From positions 302,001 through 366,000 of the forward strand of contig JAQURM010000001.1 in the NCBI GenBank assembly GCA_028715605.1: 64,000 bases of DNA, read 5' to 3'. Positions within the stretch are counted from its first letter, which is position 1. Each line of letters starts with the position of its first letter. The position numbers and the translations under genes are program-made. Below, one piece after another: positions 16,472 to 26,216 of this stretch. Under the pieces are notes generated by a model. It had not been told where the DNA came from. It did no database searches and saw only the letters and a program-made list of their open reading frames with translations. This stretch comes from Desulfovibrionales bacterium. Its GTDB lineage: Bacteria; Desulfobacterota; QYQD01.

Positions 16472-18151
16472 ATGTCACTGTTTATATTGTTACGAAACTA
16501 TATGATTATCGGGGTGCTTTTGTTGCTTGCGGCCTGTAGCGGGTTCATGATCTCAGGTGAAAAACCCGTGGCCTGGGTGGACGGCGTGCCGGTAACTGAG
16601 GGGGATTTAAAAGAGGCGTTAAAGATAACGCATCGCACTGAGGCCGTACGGCCGGAGGAGCATCTCGACCTTATGGATTATGTTAATAAATTGATCGATG
16701 ACCGCCTGATTGTCCAGGAGGCCTATCGTATGGGGCTGGATAAGGATCCCTGGGTGCAAAATAAGATGCACGAATATAACCTCAGGGAATCAGTGGTACG
16801 CCTCTATAAAGAAGAGGTTCAGGACAGGGTTTGGGTAAGCGATGACGAGATGCGGCGATTTTACAATGAGCAGATGGAGGAGACACATATTCGCCAACTA
16901 ACGGTGGGAACTGAGGAAAAGGCCCTGAATATACGGGACCAGATCGAAGCCGGTTCTGATATGGCCACTCTCGCCCGGGAGCATTCTATCGATATGTTTA
17001 AAGATAAGGGAGGAGACCGGGGGTTTTTACGCCGATGGCAACTCCCGGAATCAGTTAGAGATATAGCCTTCTCTCTTAAGGCTGGCCAGCTACCACCCGT
17101 AATTAAAACTCCCTCCGGCTATCAAATAATAAAAATTGAGGAGAAGAAGCCGGCACCGGAGAAAAGTTTAGAGGAGATACGGCAGGTTGCAGAAAAACAT
17201 TTTCGTAAGAAGAAAGAAGAGGCGCAAGGTCAGGAAGTTTTAAAGAGATATCACAAGCAGGCCGATATAGTCATAAGCGAAGATTTGTTGGCAGAATTGC
17301 CGGTTTCTATTGACGCCGCAAGGGATGAAAAGTGGGCCAAGGATGAACGGCCTATTGTAAAAATTGGGGAAGAAATATTGACGGTGCGCGATTTCTATCA
17401 ACAGCTAAAAGACATACCGGATTCTAAATTAGTTGCGGATAATCCGCCGGACTTAAAGAGAAAGTTTGTAGATAACTGGATCGACCGCAAACTTGTGGAT
17501 GTAGTTGCTTTAAATCGGCATTATGAACAAGACGCAGATTTCGGTCGCATGCTTAAGTATTATGAAGAATACCTACTAAAGAAGTTGTTTGCCCAGAAGG
17601 TTATATACCCACAGATAAAGATTTCAGATGAACTCCTCAAGGATTATTACGATAAACACCGTGACAAGTATCTCAAGCCGGTTCAGTACCGGATAAGGCA
17701 GATTACTGTAAGTGATGAGGCGCAGTCCCGGGCCATCCTGGAACAACTGCGCGGGGGAGCTGATTTTGCCTGGCTGGCAAAAAATAAGTCCGAAGATGGC
17801 CTGGCTGAGAAGGGAGGAGACAGGGGCTGGATTTCAGAGGATAAATTGTTTTTTTTATCTAAGGCTGTTTCTGCCCTGAAGGTTGGAGAGAACAGCGATG
17901 TGCTTTCAGAGGGCGGTGCGTATTATATCGTAAAGTTGGAGGCCAAGTCCGATGTTGACTACGAGGACCTTGAACAAATAAAGGACGTCGTGCAAAGGGA
18001 TTATGTCAAGGAAAACTATGAGAAATTATGGACGGATTATGCCAAGGAGTTAAGACAGGATGCTGAAGTCAGGATGAACGATCCCTTTATCCAGGAATTG
18101 AAAGAACGATTCCTGCCTACTGTGAAATCTTCTACTCTTGACAAGCAATGA
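16472..18151 (+). CDS. SurA/PrsA-like peptidyl-prolyl isomerase lipoprotein, two parvulin domains
   Basis: A 559-residue lipoprotein (lipobox LLLLAAC, Cys22). An N-terminal helical chaperone part (residues about 30-130) is followed by a parvulin domain (about 138-228; IRQLTV, GGDRGFL, GYQIIKIEEKK), a long helical linker, a second SurA_N-like segment and a second parvulin domain (about 403-490; IRQITVSDE, GGDRGWIS, YYIVKLE). It would help fold exported proteins, most plausibly the neighbouring barrel and cytochromes. Parvulin or cyclophilin genes beside large outer-membrane cytochrome genes are also known from Geobacter. Its stop overlaps the ATG of the 26-haem cytochrome, which supports a joint role. 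Confidence 0.88.
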   Translation: MSLFILLRNYMIIGVLLLLAACSGFMISGEKPVAWVDGVPVTEGDLKEALKITHRTEAVRPEEHLDLMDYVNKLIDDRLIVQEAYRMGLDKDPWVQNKMHEYNLRESVVRLYKEEVQDRVWVSDDEMRRFYNEQMEETHIRQLTVGTEEKALNIRDQIEAGSDMATLAREHSIDMFKDKGGDRGFLRRWQLPESVRDIAFSLKAGQLPPVIKTPSGYQIIKIEEKKPAPEKSLEEIRQVAEKHFRKKKEEAQGQEVLKRYHKQADIVISEDLLAELPVSIDAARDEKWAKDERPIVKIGEEILTVRDFYQQLKDIPDSKLVADNPPDLKRKFVDNWIDRKLVDVVALNRHYEQDADFGRMLKYYEEYLLKKLFAQKVIYPQIKISDELLKDYYDKHRDKYLKPVQYRIRQITVSDEAQSRAILEQLRGGADFAWLAKNKSEDGLAEKGGDRGWISEDKLFFLSKAVSALKVGENSDVLSEGGAYYIVKLEAKSDVDYEDLEQIKDVVQRDYVKENYEKLWTDYAKELRQDAEVRMNDPFIQELKERFLPTVKSSTLDKQ

Positions 18152-20190
18152 AGGCTGATGATATGGTGCAGCGCATGAAAAATTCGAAGCACGTCCGCTT
18201 GCGGCGAAGCTGTCTTTGGTGTGAGACTCGGAAAATAAAATTTAACGCCATAAGCATTGCAGTATTTGTACTAGCGATCGCCCTTATCGTTTTAAGTTGT
18301 GCTGAAAGTCCAACCAGACCTCAGCGAGGTTTTGCTCCGAAGGCATGCCTGGACTGTCATGGCAAGAAATTCGATGATCTCAAAAAACCTTATGTCCATG
18401 GTCCGGCGCTCAAAAAAGACTGCGAAGTATGCCATGATCGCCATGGTAAGATACCCATCAGGACATTCAAGAAACCGGGTGCCGCGTTGTGTTATACCTG
18501 CCATGCCGCGGAAAAACTGGGGATAAGTGAAAAAGTTGCGGTTCATACCCCTATAAAAGAAGGCAAATGCATACCCTGTCATGCCCCACACGCCGGTGAC
18601 AATAAGCTCTTCTTAAAAAAGCAGGGTAATAGCCTTTGCTTTGATTGCCACGAGGAGACGCTATTTAAAGGCGCTAAAGTCCATGCCCCGGTAGAAAAGG
18701 GGTGCTCGACCTGCCACAGACCTCATGCCTCACCCCAGGCCGATCATCTTGTAAAACCTGAGACAGAGCTTTGCCTCGGTTGCCATAACTCAGGGAGCGC
18801 CTCTTTCCGGGCAGCGCATCAGAACTATCCGGTGGAAAAGGCGCATTGTACGGGATGCCATGACCCGCATGCCACAGCCCATCCTAAGTTACTAAGGCCT
18901 TCTATACATAAGCCTCTGGCGGAAAAAAGGTGTAGTTCCTGCCACCGTCCATCTGCAGATAAAGAGCCGCTAAAGGCGGTGGCTCAGGATGGCGCTCTTT
19001 GCTATTCCTGCCACGAGCAGGTCGCCAAGCGATTTGAACAGGTCTGCCGGCATAAGCCCATACAAGAGGGTAAGTGTCTGGTCTGCCATAGTCCCCATGC
19101 CACGGATTTTGTCCCCCAGTTGGTTAAGGATGTTAACTCTCTTTGCTTTGCCTGTCATAAAGAGAAGACAGGCTCTTTGAAGGCAGGTGTGCCCCATGCG
19201 CCACTCAAAAAGCAGGGTTGTACGGCCTGTCATGATGCGCATGCTGCGGCTAATAAGCAATTGCTCAAAATGGAAAAAAAGAAGCTCTGTCTCGGGTGTC
19301 ATAAGAGGGCGGAGGAAGAGCTAAGCGCAGCTTATATACATAAACCTCTTCTAGCTGATCAGTGCACGACCTGCCACAACGCCCATGGATCCAATTATAA
19401 GGGAATGCTGAGCGTATCTCCGGAGGCCCTGTGCTACAGCTGTCATAAGGAGGCCAGAGATAAATTTTATAAGGCATACGTTCATACGCCCGTAAGTAAA
19501 AAGAATTGTACAGGATGTCATAAGCCGCACGGAGCGAATTATAAGTCTCTTCTCAAGCATTCCAGGACTGATATTTGTTTCTCCTGTCATGTAGAAATGA
19601 AGAATATAGGTATAGAAGGCAAGGGTCACCCGCCGTTTATGAGAAGAGAATGCCAGGGCTGTCATGACTCCCATGCCAGTAATTATCCTATGCAGCAGAT
19701 GATCCCACCTTCTGAACTCTGTCTGAAGTGTCATAAGAATTTCGTGGCCAAAGGAAAAGATGCCCAGGCCGTACATCAACCCATAAAGGAAGGGAACTGC
19801 ATTAGCTGCCATAGCCCGCACGGTACAAAACTTGCCAGTTTGCTCCTCAACCAAACCGGCGAGCTGTGTCTGTCCTGCCATGGCCAGCTAAAGGAGGCGT
19901 TGCGTTCGGCTCGGGGGCATATGCCGGTCAAGCAAGGCAATTGTCGCGGCTGCCATCTACCCCATTACGGAGAAGAAAAAGGACTTTTGGCCAATCGTGA
20001 TCCATTCCTCTGTCTCCAGTGCCATGCCGCCGATAAACCTACTAATATCAAGGCGCATCAAGGGTTGCTCCAAAATACCAGCTTATGTCTGGAGTGTCAT
20101 GAACCACATATAGCCGCTAAAGGAAGTTTGTTGAAGAAAAATGAGCACAGTCCTTTTGCCAAGAGAGATTGCAGGCTGTGCCATAAATAA
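18148..20190 (+). CDS. Giant c-type cytochrome lipoprotein with 26 CXXCH motifs
   Basis: A 680-residue multihaem cytochrome of the doubled-CXXCH repeat type. I count 26 CXXCH haem sites, spaced as alternating pairs: CxxCH-x-PHA followed some 25-30 residues later by LCxxCH, about 13 repeats. An N-terminal hydrophobic stretch ends in a lipobox-like VLSCAES (Cys51), so the protein may be anchored in a membrane, possibly the outer one. The N-region before it is unusually long and basic; ATG codons at 18163 or 18175 are alternative starts. Numerous His residues between motifs can act as distal ligands. Translation is coupled to the parvulin gene (ATGA). It most probably carries electrons between periplasm and outside. 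Confidence 0.9.
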   Translation: MKADDMVQRMKNSKHVRLRRSCLWCETRKIKFNAISIAVFVLAIALIVLSCAESPTRPQRGFAPKACLDCHGKKFDDLKKPYVHGPALKKDCEVCHDRHGKIPIRTFKKPGAALCYTCHAAEKLGISEKVAVHTPIKEGKCIPCHAPHAGDNKLFLKKQGNSLCFDCHEETLFKGAKVHAPVEKGCSTCHRPHASPQADHLVKPETELCLGCHNSGSASFRAAHQNYPVEKAHCTGCHDPHATAHPKLLRPSIHKPLAEKRCSSCHRPSADKEPLKAVAQDGALCYSCHEQVAKRFEQVCRHKPIQEGKCLVCHSPHATDFVPQLVKDVNSLCFACHKEKTGSLKAGVPHAPLKKQGCTACHDAHAAANKQLLKMEKKKLCLGCHKRAEEELSAAYIHKPLLADQCTTCHNAHGSNYKGMLSVSPEALCYSCHKEARDKFYKAYVHTPVSKKNCTGCHKPHGANYKSLLKHSRTDICFSCHVEMKNIGIEGKGHPPFMRRECQGCHDSHASNYPMQQMIPPSELCLKCHKNFVAKGKDAQAVHQPIKEGNCISCHSPHGTKLASLLLNQTGELCLSCHGQLKEALRSARGHMPVKQGNCRGCHLPHYGEEKGLLANRDPFLCLQCHAADKPTNIKAHQGLLQNTSLCLECHEPHIAAKGSLLKKNEHSPFAKRDCRLCHK

Positions 20191-20281
20191 AATAAGTGAC
20201 AACCCCCGTATTTAATATGGGACGAATGGCGAAATTTCCGCGATACCCGGAAAGCTTATGAGATGGAGAGATGTTAACAAT

Positions 20282-21520
20282 ATGAGGGTTAAGTTTGCGA
20301 TATGGCCTTTGTTGACCTTTTTTGCCTGGATACTTACAAGTGAGGCGCTGGCGGCAAGGCCTTCGGCTGATACCTGCTATAGCTGCCATAGCCAGTTAAA
20401 AAAGCAATTTGCGCAGAAAATCATACATGATCCTGTGGCCAAGGGCCAGTGCATGGCCTGTCACAATCCTCACGCCGCGAACCAGGATAAGTTTTTAAAG
20501 GATGACATAAATAAGCTCTGCTATAGTTGCCATAAAGGATTGGCACAGGAACTGGGGCGCGGGTACGTTCATTCCGTTCTTTTGCATGATAAATGCACGC
20601 GTTGTCACAGTCCCCATGCCTCTGCACACAGAAATCTACTGGCCAAAGAAGCAAATAGCTTATGCCTGGACTGCCATGAGGGCGTAAAAAAGCAGCTTAC
20701 CTTTTCCTTTTCCATACCGCCCTTCCGGGAGAAAAAGTGCCTTTCTTGTCACCAGCCCCATGTCTCCAGGGAGGAAGGGTTGGTAAGGAAAAATATAAAT
20801 CGTCTTTGCCAGGATTGTCATGGTATTAAGTGCAAGAGTAAGGGGGTTTCTCTGGCCTTTGTCCTCCAGAATGCCGACTGCACCAGCTGTCATAATCCCC
20901 ATGCCTCAAACAAGAAAGGGGTTTTCAACCCTATAGCCCATCAGTCTTTTGTCGATCAAAAGTGTGAGGCATGCCACGATACGATTGTAGCAAATAAGCC
21001 CCTTACAACAAAGTTGACCGGCCGGACATTATGCCTTGATTGCCATGGTAATAAGAAGGATATGCTGTCTAAGATATATGTTCACGCCGGAGGAGGTAAG
21101 GCCTGCACCACCTGTCATAATCCTCATGCCTCGCAGGATAAAGGCCTTATCTGGAAGAAAGAGAAATGGCTCTGCATCTCCTGCCATGCCGACACGGACC
21201 GGCGTGAGAAGGCATCCATCGAGAAACAAAAGGGCATCCGCTGTACGGCTATCAAGGAGGGAAGATGTTCCCATTGTCATGATCCACACGCCGCAAATAT
21301 GCCCCGCTACTTTAAAGGCGACGGAGTTGATATCTGTATGAGTTGCCATAAAAAAGAGCACAGCTTATCGCATCCCCTCAGGGAAAAATCTATAGATCCG
21401 CGGACTAACCAGCCGACTTATTGCACTACCTGCCACGGGATGCACACTGCTGAAAACAAATTTATGCTTTATTTCGACCGCAAAAAGGAATTGTGCATAG
21501 AGTGCCATAAAAGAGATTAA
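20282..21520 (+). CDS. Multihaem c-type cytochrome with 16 CXXCH motifs
   Basis: A periplasmic cytochrome of about 412 residues with 16 CXXCH sites by my count, again in the paired doubled-CXXCH layout (CMACHNPHA, CTRCHSPHA, CTSCHNPHA, CTTCHNPHA, CSHCHDPHA). Signal peptide MRVKFAIWPLLTFFAWILT ends at ALA-AR; no lipobox, so it should be soluble. ATG 20282 gives a standard signal peptide; an ATG at 20258 adds eight residues. It lies 91 bases after the 26-haem gene and is clearly related to it by duplication or shared repeat units. A natural guess is the periplasmic partner that feeds electrons to the lipidated cytochrome. Confidence 0.9.
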   Translation: MRVKFAIWPLLTFFAWILTSEALAARPSADTCYSCHSQLKKQFAQKIIHDPVAKGQCMACHNPHAANQDKFLKDDINKLCYSCHKGLAQELGRGYVHSVLLHDKCTRCHSPHASAHRNLLAKEANSLCLDCHEGVKKQLTFSFSIPPFREKKCLSCHQPHVSREEGLVRKNINRLCQDCHGIKCKSKGVSLAFVLQNADCTSCHNPHASNKKGVFNPIAHQSFVDQKCEACHDTIVANKPLTTKLTGRTLCLDCHGNKKDMLSKIYVHAGGGKACTTCHNPHASQDKGLIWKKEKWLCISCHADTDRREKASIEKQKGIRCTAIKEGRCSHCHDPHAANMPRYFKGDGVDICMSCHKKEHSLSHPLREKSIDPRTNQPTYCTTCHGMHTAENKFMLYFDRKKELCIECHKRD

Positions 21521-21532
21521 GGAGCTTGCGGT

Positions 21533-22492
21533 ATGGCTTTGATGTTTGGCAGGATCAGGCTTTTATTAATTGTCCTCGTGTTGTGTAGCATTATGTCGGT
21601 TTTTTTCGCACTTGATTTTTGTTTTGCCCAGCAAAAGACCCCCCTTGCCCTCCAAGTTGGTTTTACACAGATGGAAGGCATGGGCAAATTGAAGCAGATC
21701 CAGGGACTTTTTTGGTCCCCTGCCCAAAATAGACTGCTTGTGACTGATACCGGCAATAACCGCCTGCTTTTCTTTGGCGATAGTGAGGGGAAATTCCGGT
21801 TCCTGTCTGAATTTAAATCCGACAAAATGGCGTTACCCATTAGCGCTGTAGAGACCAGCCGGGGGACGATTATAGTCATCGAGCGGGGCGCTCAGGGAAT
21901 TATCAGTTATAATCCTGAGACCGGCGAGAGACGCAGCATTTTTACGGATGGATTTCCCGATGCTTCATCCTTTTGGCCTACTCGCCTGGCCTTAGATGAT
22001 AAGGACAATCTCTATGTCGTGGATCAAGGGAACCAGAGAATTTACATTTTTGATGGCAATCTAACGTATAAGCTCCATATAAATCCTCCTGAACCGACGT
22101 TCACGGGATTCTCAGCGGTAGCAGTTGCTAAGGACGGTAACATAGTTGCGCTTGAGGCCCGACGAGGTATAGTCTATCTCTTTGATAAAGAAGGGAAGAT
22201 TATCCGCCAGGTTAGTAAGCGCGGAGATCTTCGCGGAGAAACTGAATTTCCAGTGGACATAGCTGTGGATGGACAGGGGCGCATTTACGTCCTGGATTCT
22301 CACCGGCATCAAATCGTCATTCTGGACCGAAACGGGAACTGGCAGGGAGAGATAGGCGAAAAGGGGTGGAAGGAGGGGAAGTTCATATTCCCCTATCGGG
22401 TAGAAGTGGCTTCTGATTATCGGTTGTTTATAGTTGACGCCGATAATAATCGCCTACAGGTCTTTATCCCGGCCGGCCGTTTGGAGCAATAG
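21533..22492 (+). CDS. Secreted NHL-repeat beta-propeller protein
   Basis: A 319-residue exported protein: signal peptide with core LLLIVLVLCSIMSVFFA ending FCFAQQ. About six NHL-type blades follow, seen as LLVTDTGNNRLLFF, NLYVVDQGNQRIYIF, RIYVLDSHRHQIVIL and LFIVDADNNRLQVF. NHL propellers bind proteins or nucleic acids; outside the cytoplasm they usually serve as docking parts. NHL-repeat genes are regular neighbours of outer-surface cytochrome genes in Geobacter and relatives. It starts 12 bases after the 16-haem gene, with AAGGAG before the ATG, so it shares its transcript. Confidence 0.87.
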   Translation: MALMFGRIRLLLIVLVLCSIMSVFFALDFCFAQQKTPLALQVGFTQMEGMGKLKQIQGLFWSPAQNRLLVTDTGNNRLLFFGDSEGKFRFLSEFKSDKMALPISAVETSRGTIIVIERGAQGIISYNPETGERRSIFTDGFPDASSFWPTRLALDDKDNLYVVDQGNQRIYIFDGNLTYKLHINPPEPTFTGFSAVAVAKDGNIVALEARRGIVYLFDKEGKIIRQVSKRGDLRGETEFPVDIAVDGQGRIYVLDSHRHQIVILDRNGNWQGEIGEKGWKEGKFIFPYRVEVASDYRLFIVDADNNRLQVFIPAGRLEQ

Positions 22493-22539
22493 TTAGGTTA
22501 AATATAACGGTTTTCCGAGTCATAAGATAATAAACTTAG

Positions 22540-22584
22540 AACCCCTCACCGTGGTTTTTAGTTTAATCACGTGAGGGGTTTTAT
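22540..22584 (+). terminator. Hairpin after the NHL gene, possible terminator
   Basis: AACCCCTCAC (22540-22549) pairs perfectly with GTGAGGGGTT (22571-22580) around a 21-base loop and is followed by TTAT. The T tract is short. It would end the cytochrome transcript before the DUF2155 gene at 22608. Confidence 0.5.
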
Positions 22585-22607
22585 ACTAATACGGAGGACA
22601 TGGAATA

Positions 22608-23228
22608 ATGGATACGTTCAAAAAAATCGGGATGCTTGCAGTTCCACTCATTGCAGGAGGGATTTTGTTGGCTGGCGGGTGTCAGAAAAAGGAAGACATA
22701 AAAACGGCGCAAGAGAAGCCGGCAATGCCTTCTGAACCGTCTATGCACGAACCTGCTCCAGACGGGCAAGAGCAGATGCCCCCGGCCATGGGAAAACAAT
22801 TCCCGAAGGAGATGCTTGAAGCTATCCAGAGGGGGGAACAAAAACCGGAGTCAAGACCGGTTACGAAAGGCCACGCACCGGTGGTTGTCCCCCGGGAGGT
22901 ACAGGGCAAATGGAAAGCGGTGGTGATAGCCGTGGTTAATAAACAAACGAACGAAAAAAAGGATTATGTGGTGGGGATTAACAAGGATTTCGCACTTCCT
23001 AATAGTAAGATAAAAATTAAGGTGTTAAATTTTCTGCCTAATTTTTCCATGTCTCCCCAGGGTATAACATCACTTTCTAATGAATCTAAAAACCCGGCTG
23101 CGCAGATAATCGTTTACGAAGACAATAAGAACGTTTTTGAAGGCTGGCTGTTTGAAAAGTTTCCCCAGGTACATCCTTTCCAACACAAGGTATATGCCAT
23201 CATGCTGAAGAATCAAATGCCGATTTAG
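22608..23228 (+). CDS. DUF2155-like lipoprotein
   Basis: A 206-residue lipoprotein: signal peptide with IAGGILLAGGC lipobox, then a low-complexity Pro/Glu/Met-rich linker (residues about 30-95). The C-terminal part (about 100-205) fits the DUF2155 pattern: strands with WKAVVIAVVNKQT, a KIKVLNFLPNF block and GWLFEKFPQVHPFQH. The domain has no assigned role. Good GGAGG ribosome-binding site 11 bases before the ATG. It stands alone between a hairpin and a convergent cytochrome, still in the envelope cluster. Confidence 0.75.
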   Translation: MDTFKKIGMLAVPLIAGGILLAGGCQKKEDIKTAQEKPAMPSEPSMHEPAPDGQEQMPPAMGKQFPKEMLEAIQRGEQKPESRPVTKGHAPVVVPREVQGKWKAVVIAVVNKQTNEKKDYVVGINKDFALPNSKIKIKVLNFLPNFSMSPQGITSLSNESKNPAAQIIVYEDNKNVFEGWLFEKFPQVHPFQHKVYAIMLKNQMPI

Positions 23229-23236
23229 CCATTTCG

Positions 23237-23334
23237 GCCACGAATTGACACAAATGAACTCGAATAGATACAGGGTCCTGTATAAATTTTCATTATGCCT
23301 GCCTTATTGGGGTAGATTCGTGTTCATTCGTGGC
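23237..23334. repeat. Intergenic dyad, CCACGAATGAACACGAAT word family
   Basis: Left GCCACGAATTGACACAAATG (from 23237) and right ATTCGTGTTCATTCGTGGC (23316-23334) are complementary word by word with a small insertion on the left. It fills the gap between convergent genes, so it may also serve as a two-way terminator, although there is no clear T tract. Confidence 0.7.
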
Positions 23335-23345
23335 TGGATAAATTT

Positions 23346-24350
23346 TTAGTGATTGCGGTGACAGGTACGACAAGAGCCTGAAGAGGACATGTTTTCGTCG
23401 TAAGCGAAGCGGAGGATACTCGGATAGGGCGAACCGTGGGCACGGTGACAGGACAGACACATTACCACCTCATTGCCTGACGAGACGTTCACTTCTGACG
23501 GATTTTTTGCGCGATCGAGATACAGTCTGGCAACGGGCACAACCGGGTTATATTCCGTATAACCGGAGAATTCCCCGTCCGGGATGGGGATGTCTGTCGG
23601 GTGTCTTAACCAGGGGCCCTTGCCTCCGATGCCGGCCGCACCGTGAAAGTTACCTGTACTGCCGCCCAAGGCATCGCTGCCATGGCATTGACCGCATAAA
23701 TAGCTTATGCTCTTTGGATCACGCCAGTTATCAGACCCCTGGTATTCGTTATGCTTATCAGCGGCAGTCTTGTATTCCCATTTGTAGCCGTCTTCGTTCA
23801 TTTCCCTTCCGGTAACCCCCGACAGAAACCGGTAACTTGTCGCTACCGTCTTTCCATCGGACGGTTTGGCAGAGTTGTAGGCATGGTGGGCTCCCTTCAT
23901 GGCTTCGCGTGGTGAGATATTGGTACGGTCGCCATGGCAGCCATATTTACCGGCACACGTGAGCCGGACGCTGGTGAAGTTCGAGGAGGGGTCGTTTAGT
24001 CCCGGCGCATTAATAGTATCCGGCCCTATATCCGTAAACCCATCCACATTATGGCCATGGCGGCTACCGTGAAGGCCGACATAATAAAAATTGCCACCGG
24101 CTAAGTCCGTCCCGGTATTGTGATAAACATAAGGGGTTGATCCGGCCTTGCCGGTATTGCCTGCCTGTATGGCCGTGTGGCACCGGGTGCAATGCCCTGA
24201 ACCTTGATCCTGTGTGCCTTTCATAACTACGGCCTTGTAGGAGGCATGGCAGTTGTCACAATTGGTATCTAAAGCCATTGCACCGGGACTTACCCATGTG
24301 AAATAAGTCCATAGCACAGGTATTATCAACCAGCGGGATGCCGTTTTCAC
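23346..24350 (-). CDS. Periplasmic multihaem cytochrome c with an atypical CX5CH site
   Basis: A 334-residue exported cytochrome. Signal peptide MKTASRWLIIPVLWTYFTW ends at AMA-LD. Five CXXCH motifs are present (CDNCH, CTRCH, CGQCH, CLSCH, CRTCH) plus one CAGKYGCHG with five residues between the cysteines, a non-standard haem-site candidate. The middle part is rich in Gly, Asn and aromatic residues, unlike the two repeat cytochromes upstream. It is read on the opposite strand, convergent with the DUF2155 gene. Role unknown; electron transfer in the periplasm or at the surface is the reasonable inference. Confidence 0.85.
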   Translation of the reverse strand: MKTASRWLIIPVLWTYFTWVSPGAMALDTNCDNCHASYKAVVMKGTQDQGSGHCTRCHTAIQAGNTGKAGSTPYVYHNTGTDLAGGNFYYVGLHGSRHGHNVDGFTDIGPDTINAPGLNDPSSNFTSVRLTCAGKYGCHGDRTNISPREAMKGAHHAYNSAKPSDGKTVATSYRFLSGVTGREMNEDGYKWEYKTAADKHNEYQGSDNWRDPKSISYLCGQCHGSDALGGSTGNFHGAAGIGGKGPWLRHPTDIPIPDGEFSGYTEYNPVVPVARLYLDRAKNPSEVNVSSGNEVVMCLSCHRAHGSPYPSILRFAYDENMSSSGSCRTCHRNH

Positions 24351-24435
24351 TATTGTCCTTATTTATGGATTAGCCTGTTGATTAACGCTTCTATTTTCTT
24401 ATCGGCATTCCGCTGTTTTTCTTTAGCGCATAGCT

Positions 24436-26032
<1,597 letters not shown>

Positions 26033-26091
26033 AAAAATGCCTCCCTCCTCTTAGTGAGCTTTTGTTTTCATAACGTGCACTATAACTTTAT

Positions 26092-26120
26092 ATTATCGGG
26101 GGAAAATGTTTTTTTGTAAA
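26092..26120 (-). promoter_or_regulatory. Candidate promoter of the GAF-gap operon
   Basis: On the minus strand TTTACA (26115-26120) and GATAAT (26092-26097) are 17 bases apart, about 60 bases before the GAF start at 26032. Both hexamers differ from consensus by one base. The 184-base gap holds nothing else that I can see. Confidence 0.5.
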
Positions 26121-26216
26121 TGTAAAGATTTGAAGTAAAGAATCTTGCAACGTGCGTTTTGTTGTTTAAGACGTGAGGACTATGATCTTAAAAAGGACAG
26201 GGTTCTTACTTATTCC

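Noticed and set aside
18292-19881. Minus-strand open frames rich in Met, Gly and Thr opposite the 26-haem cytochrome
   Set aside because: They arise from the regular CXXCH repeat read in reverse (Met-Ala-Gly patterns) and have no start signals.
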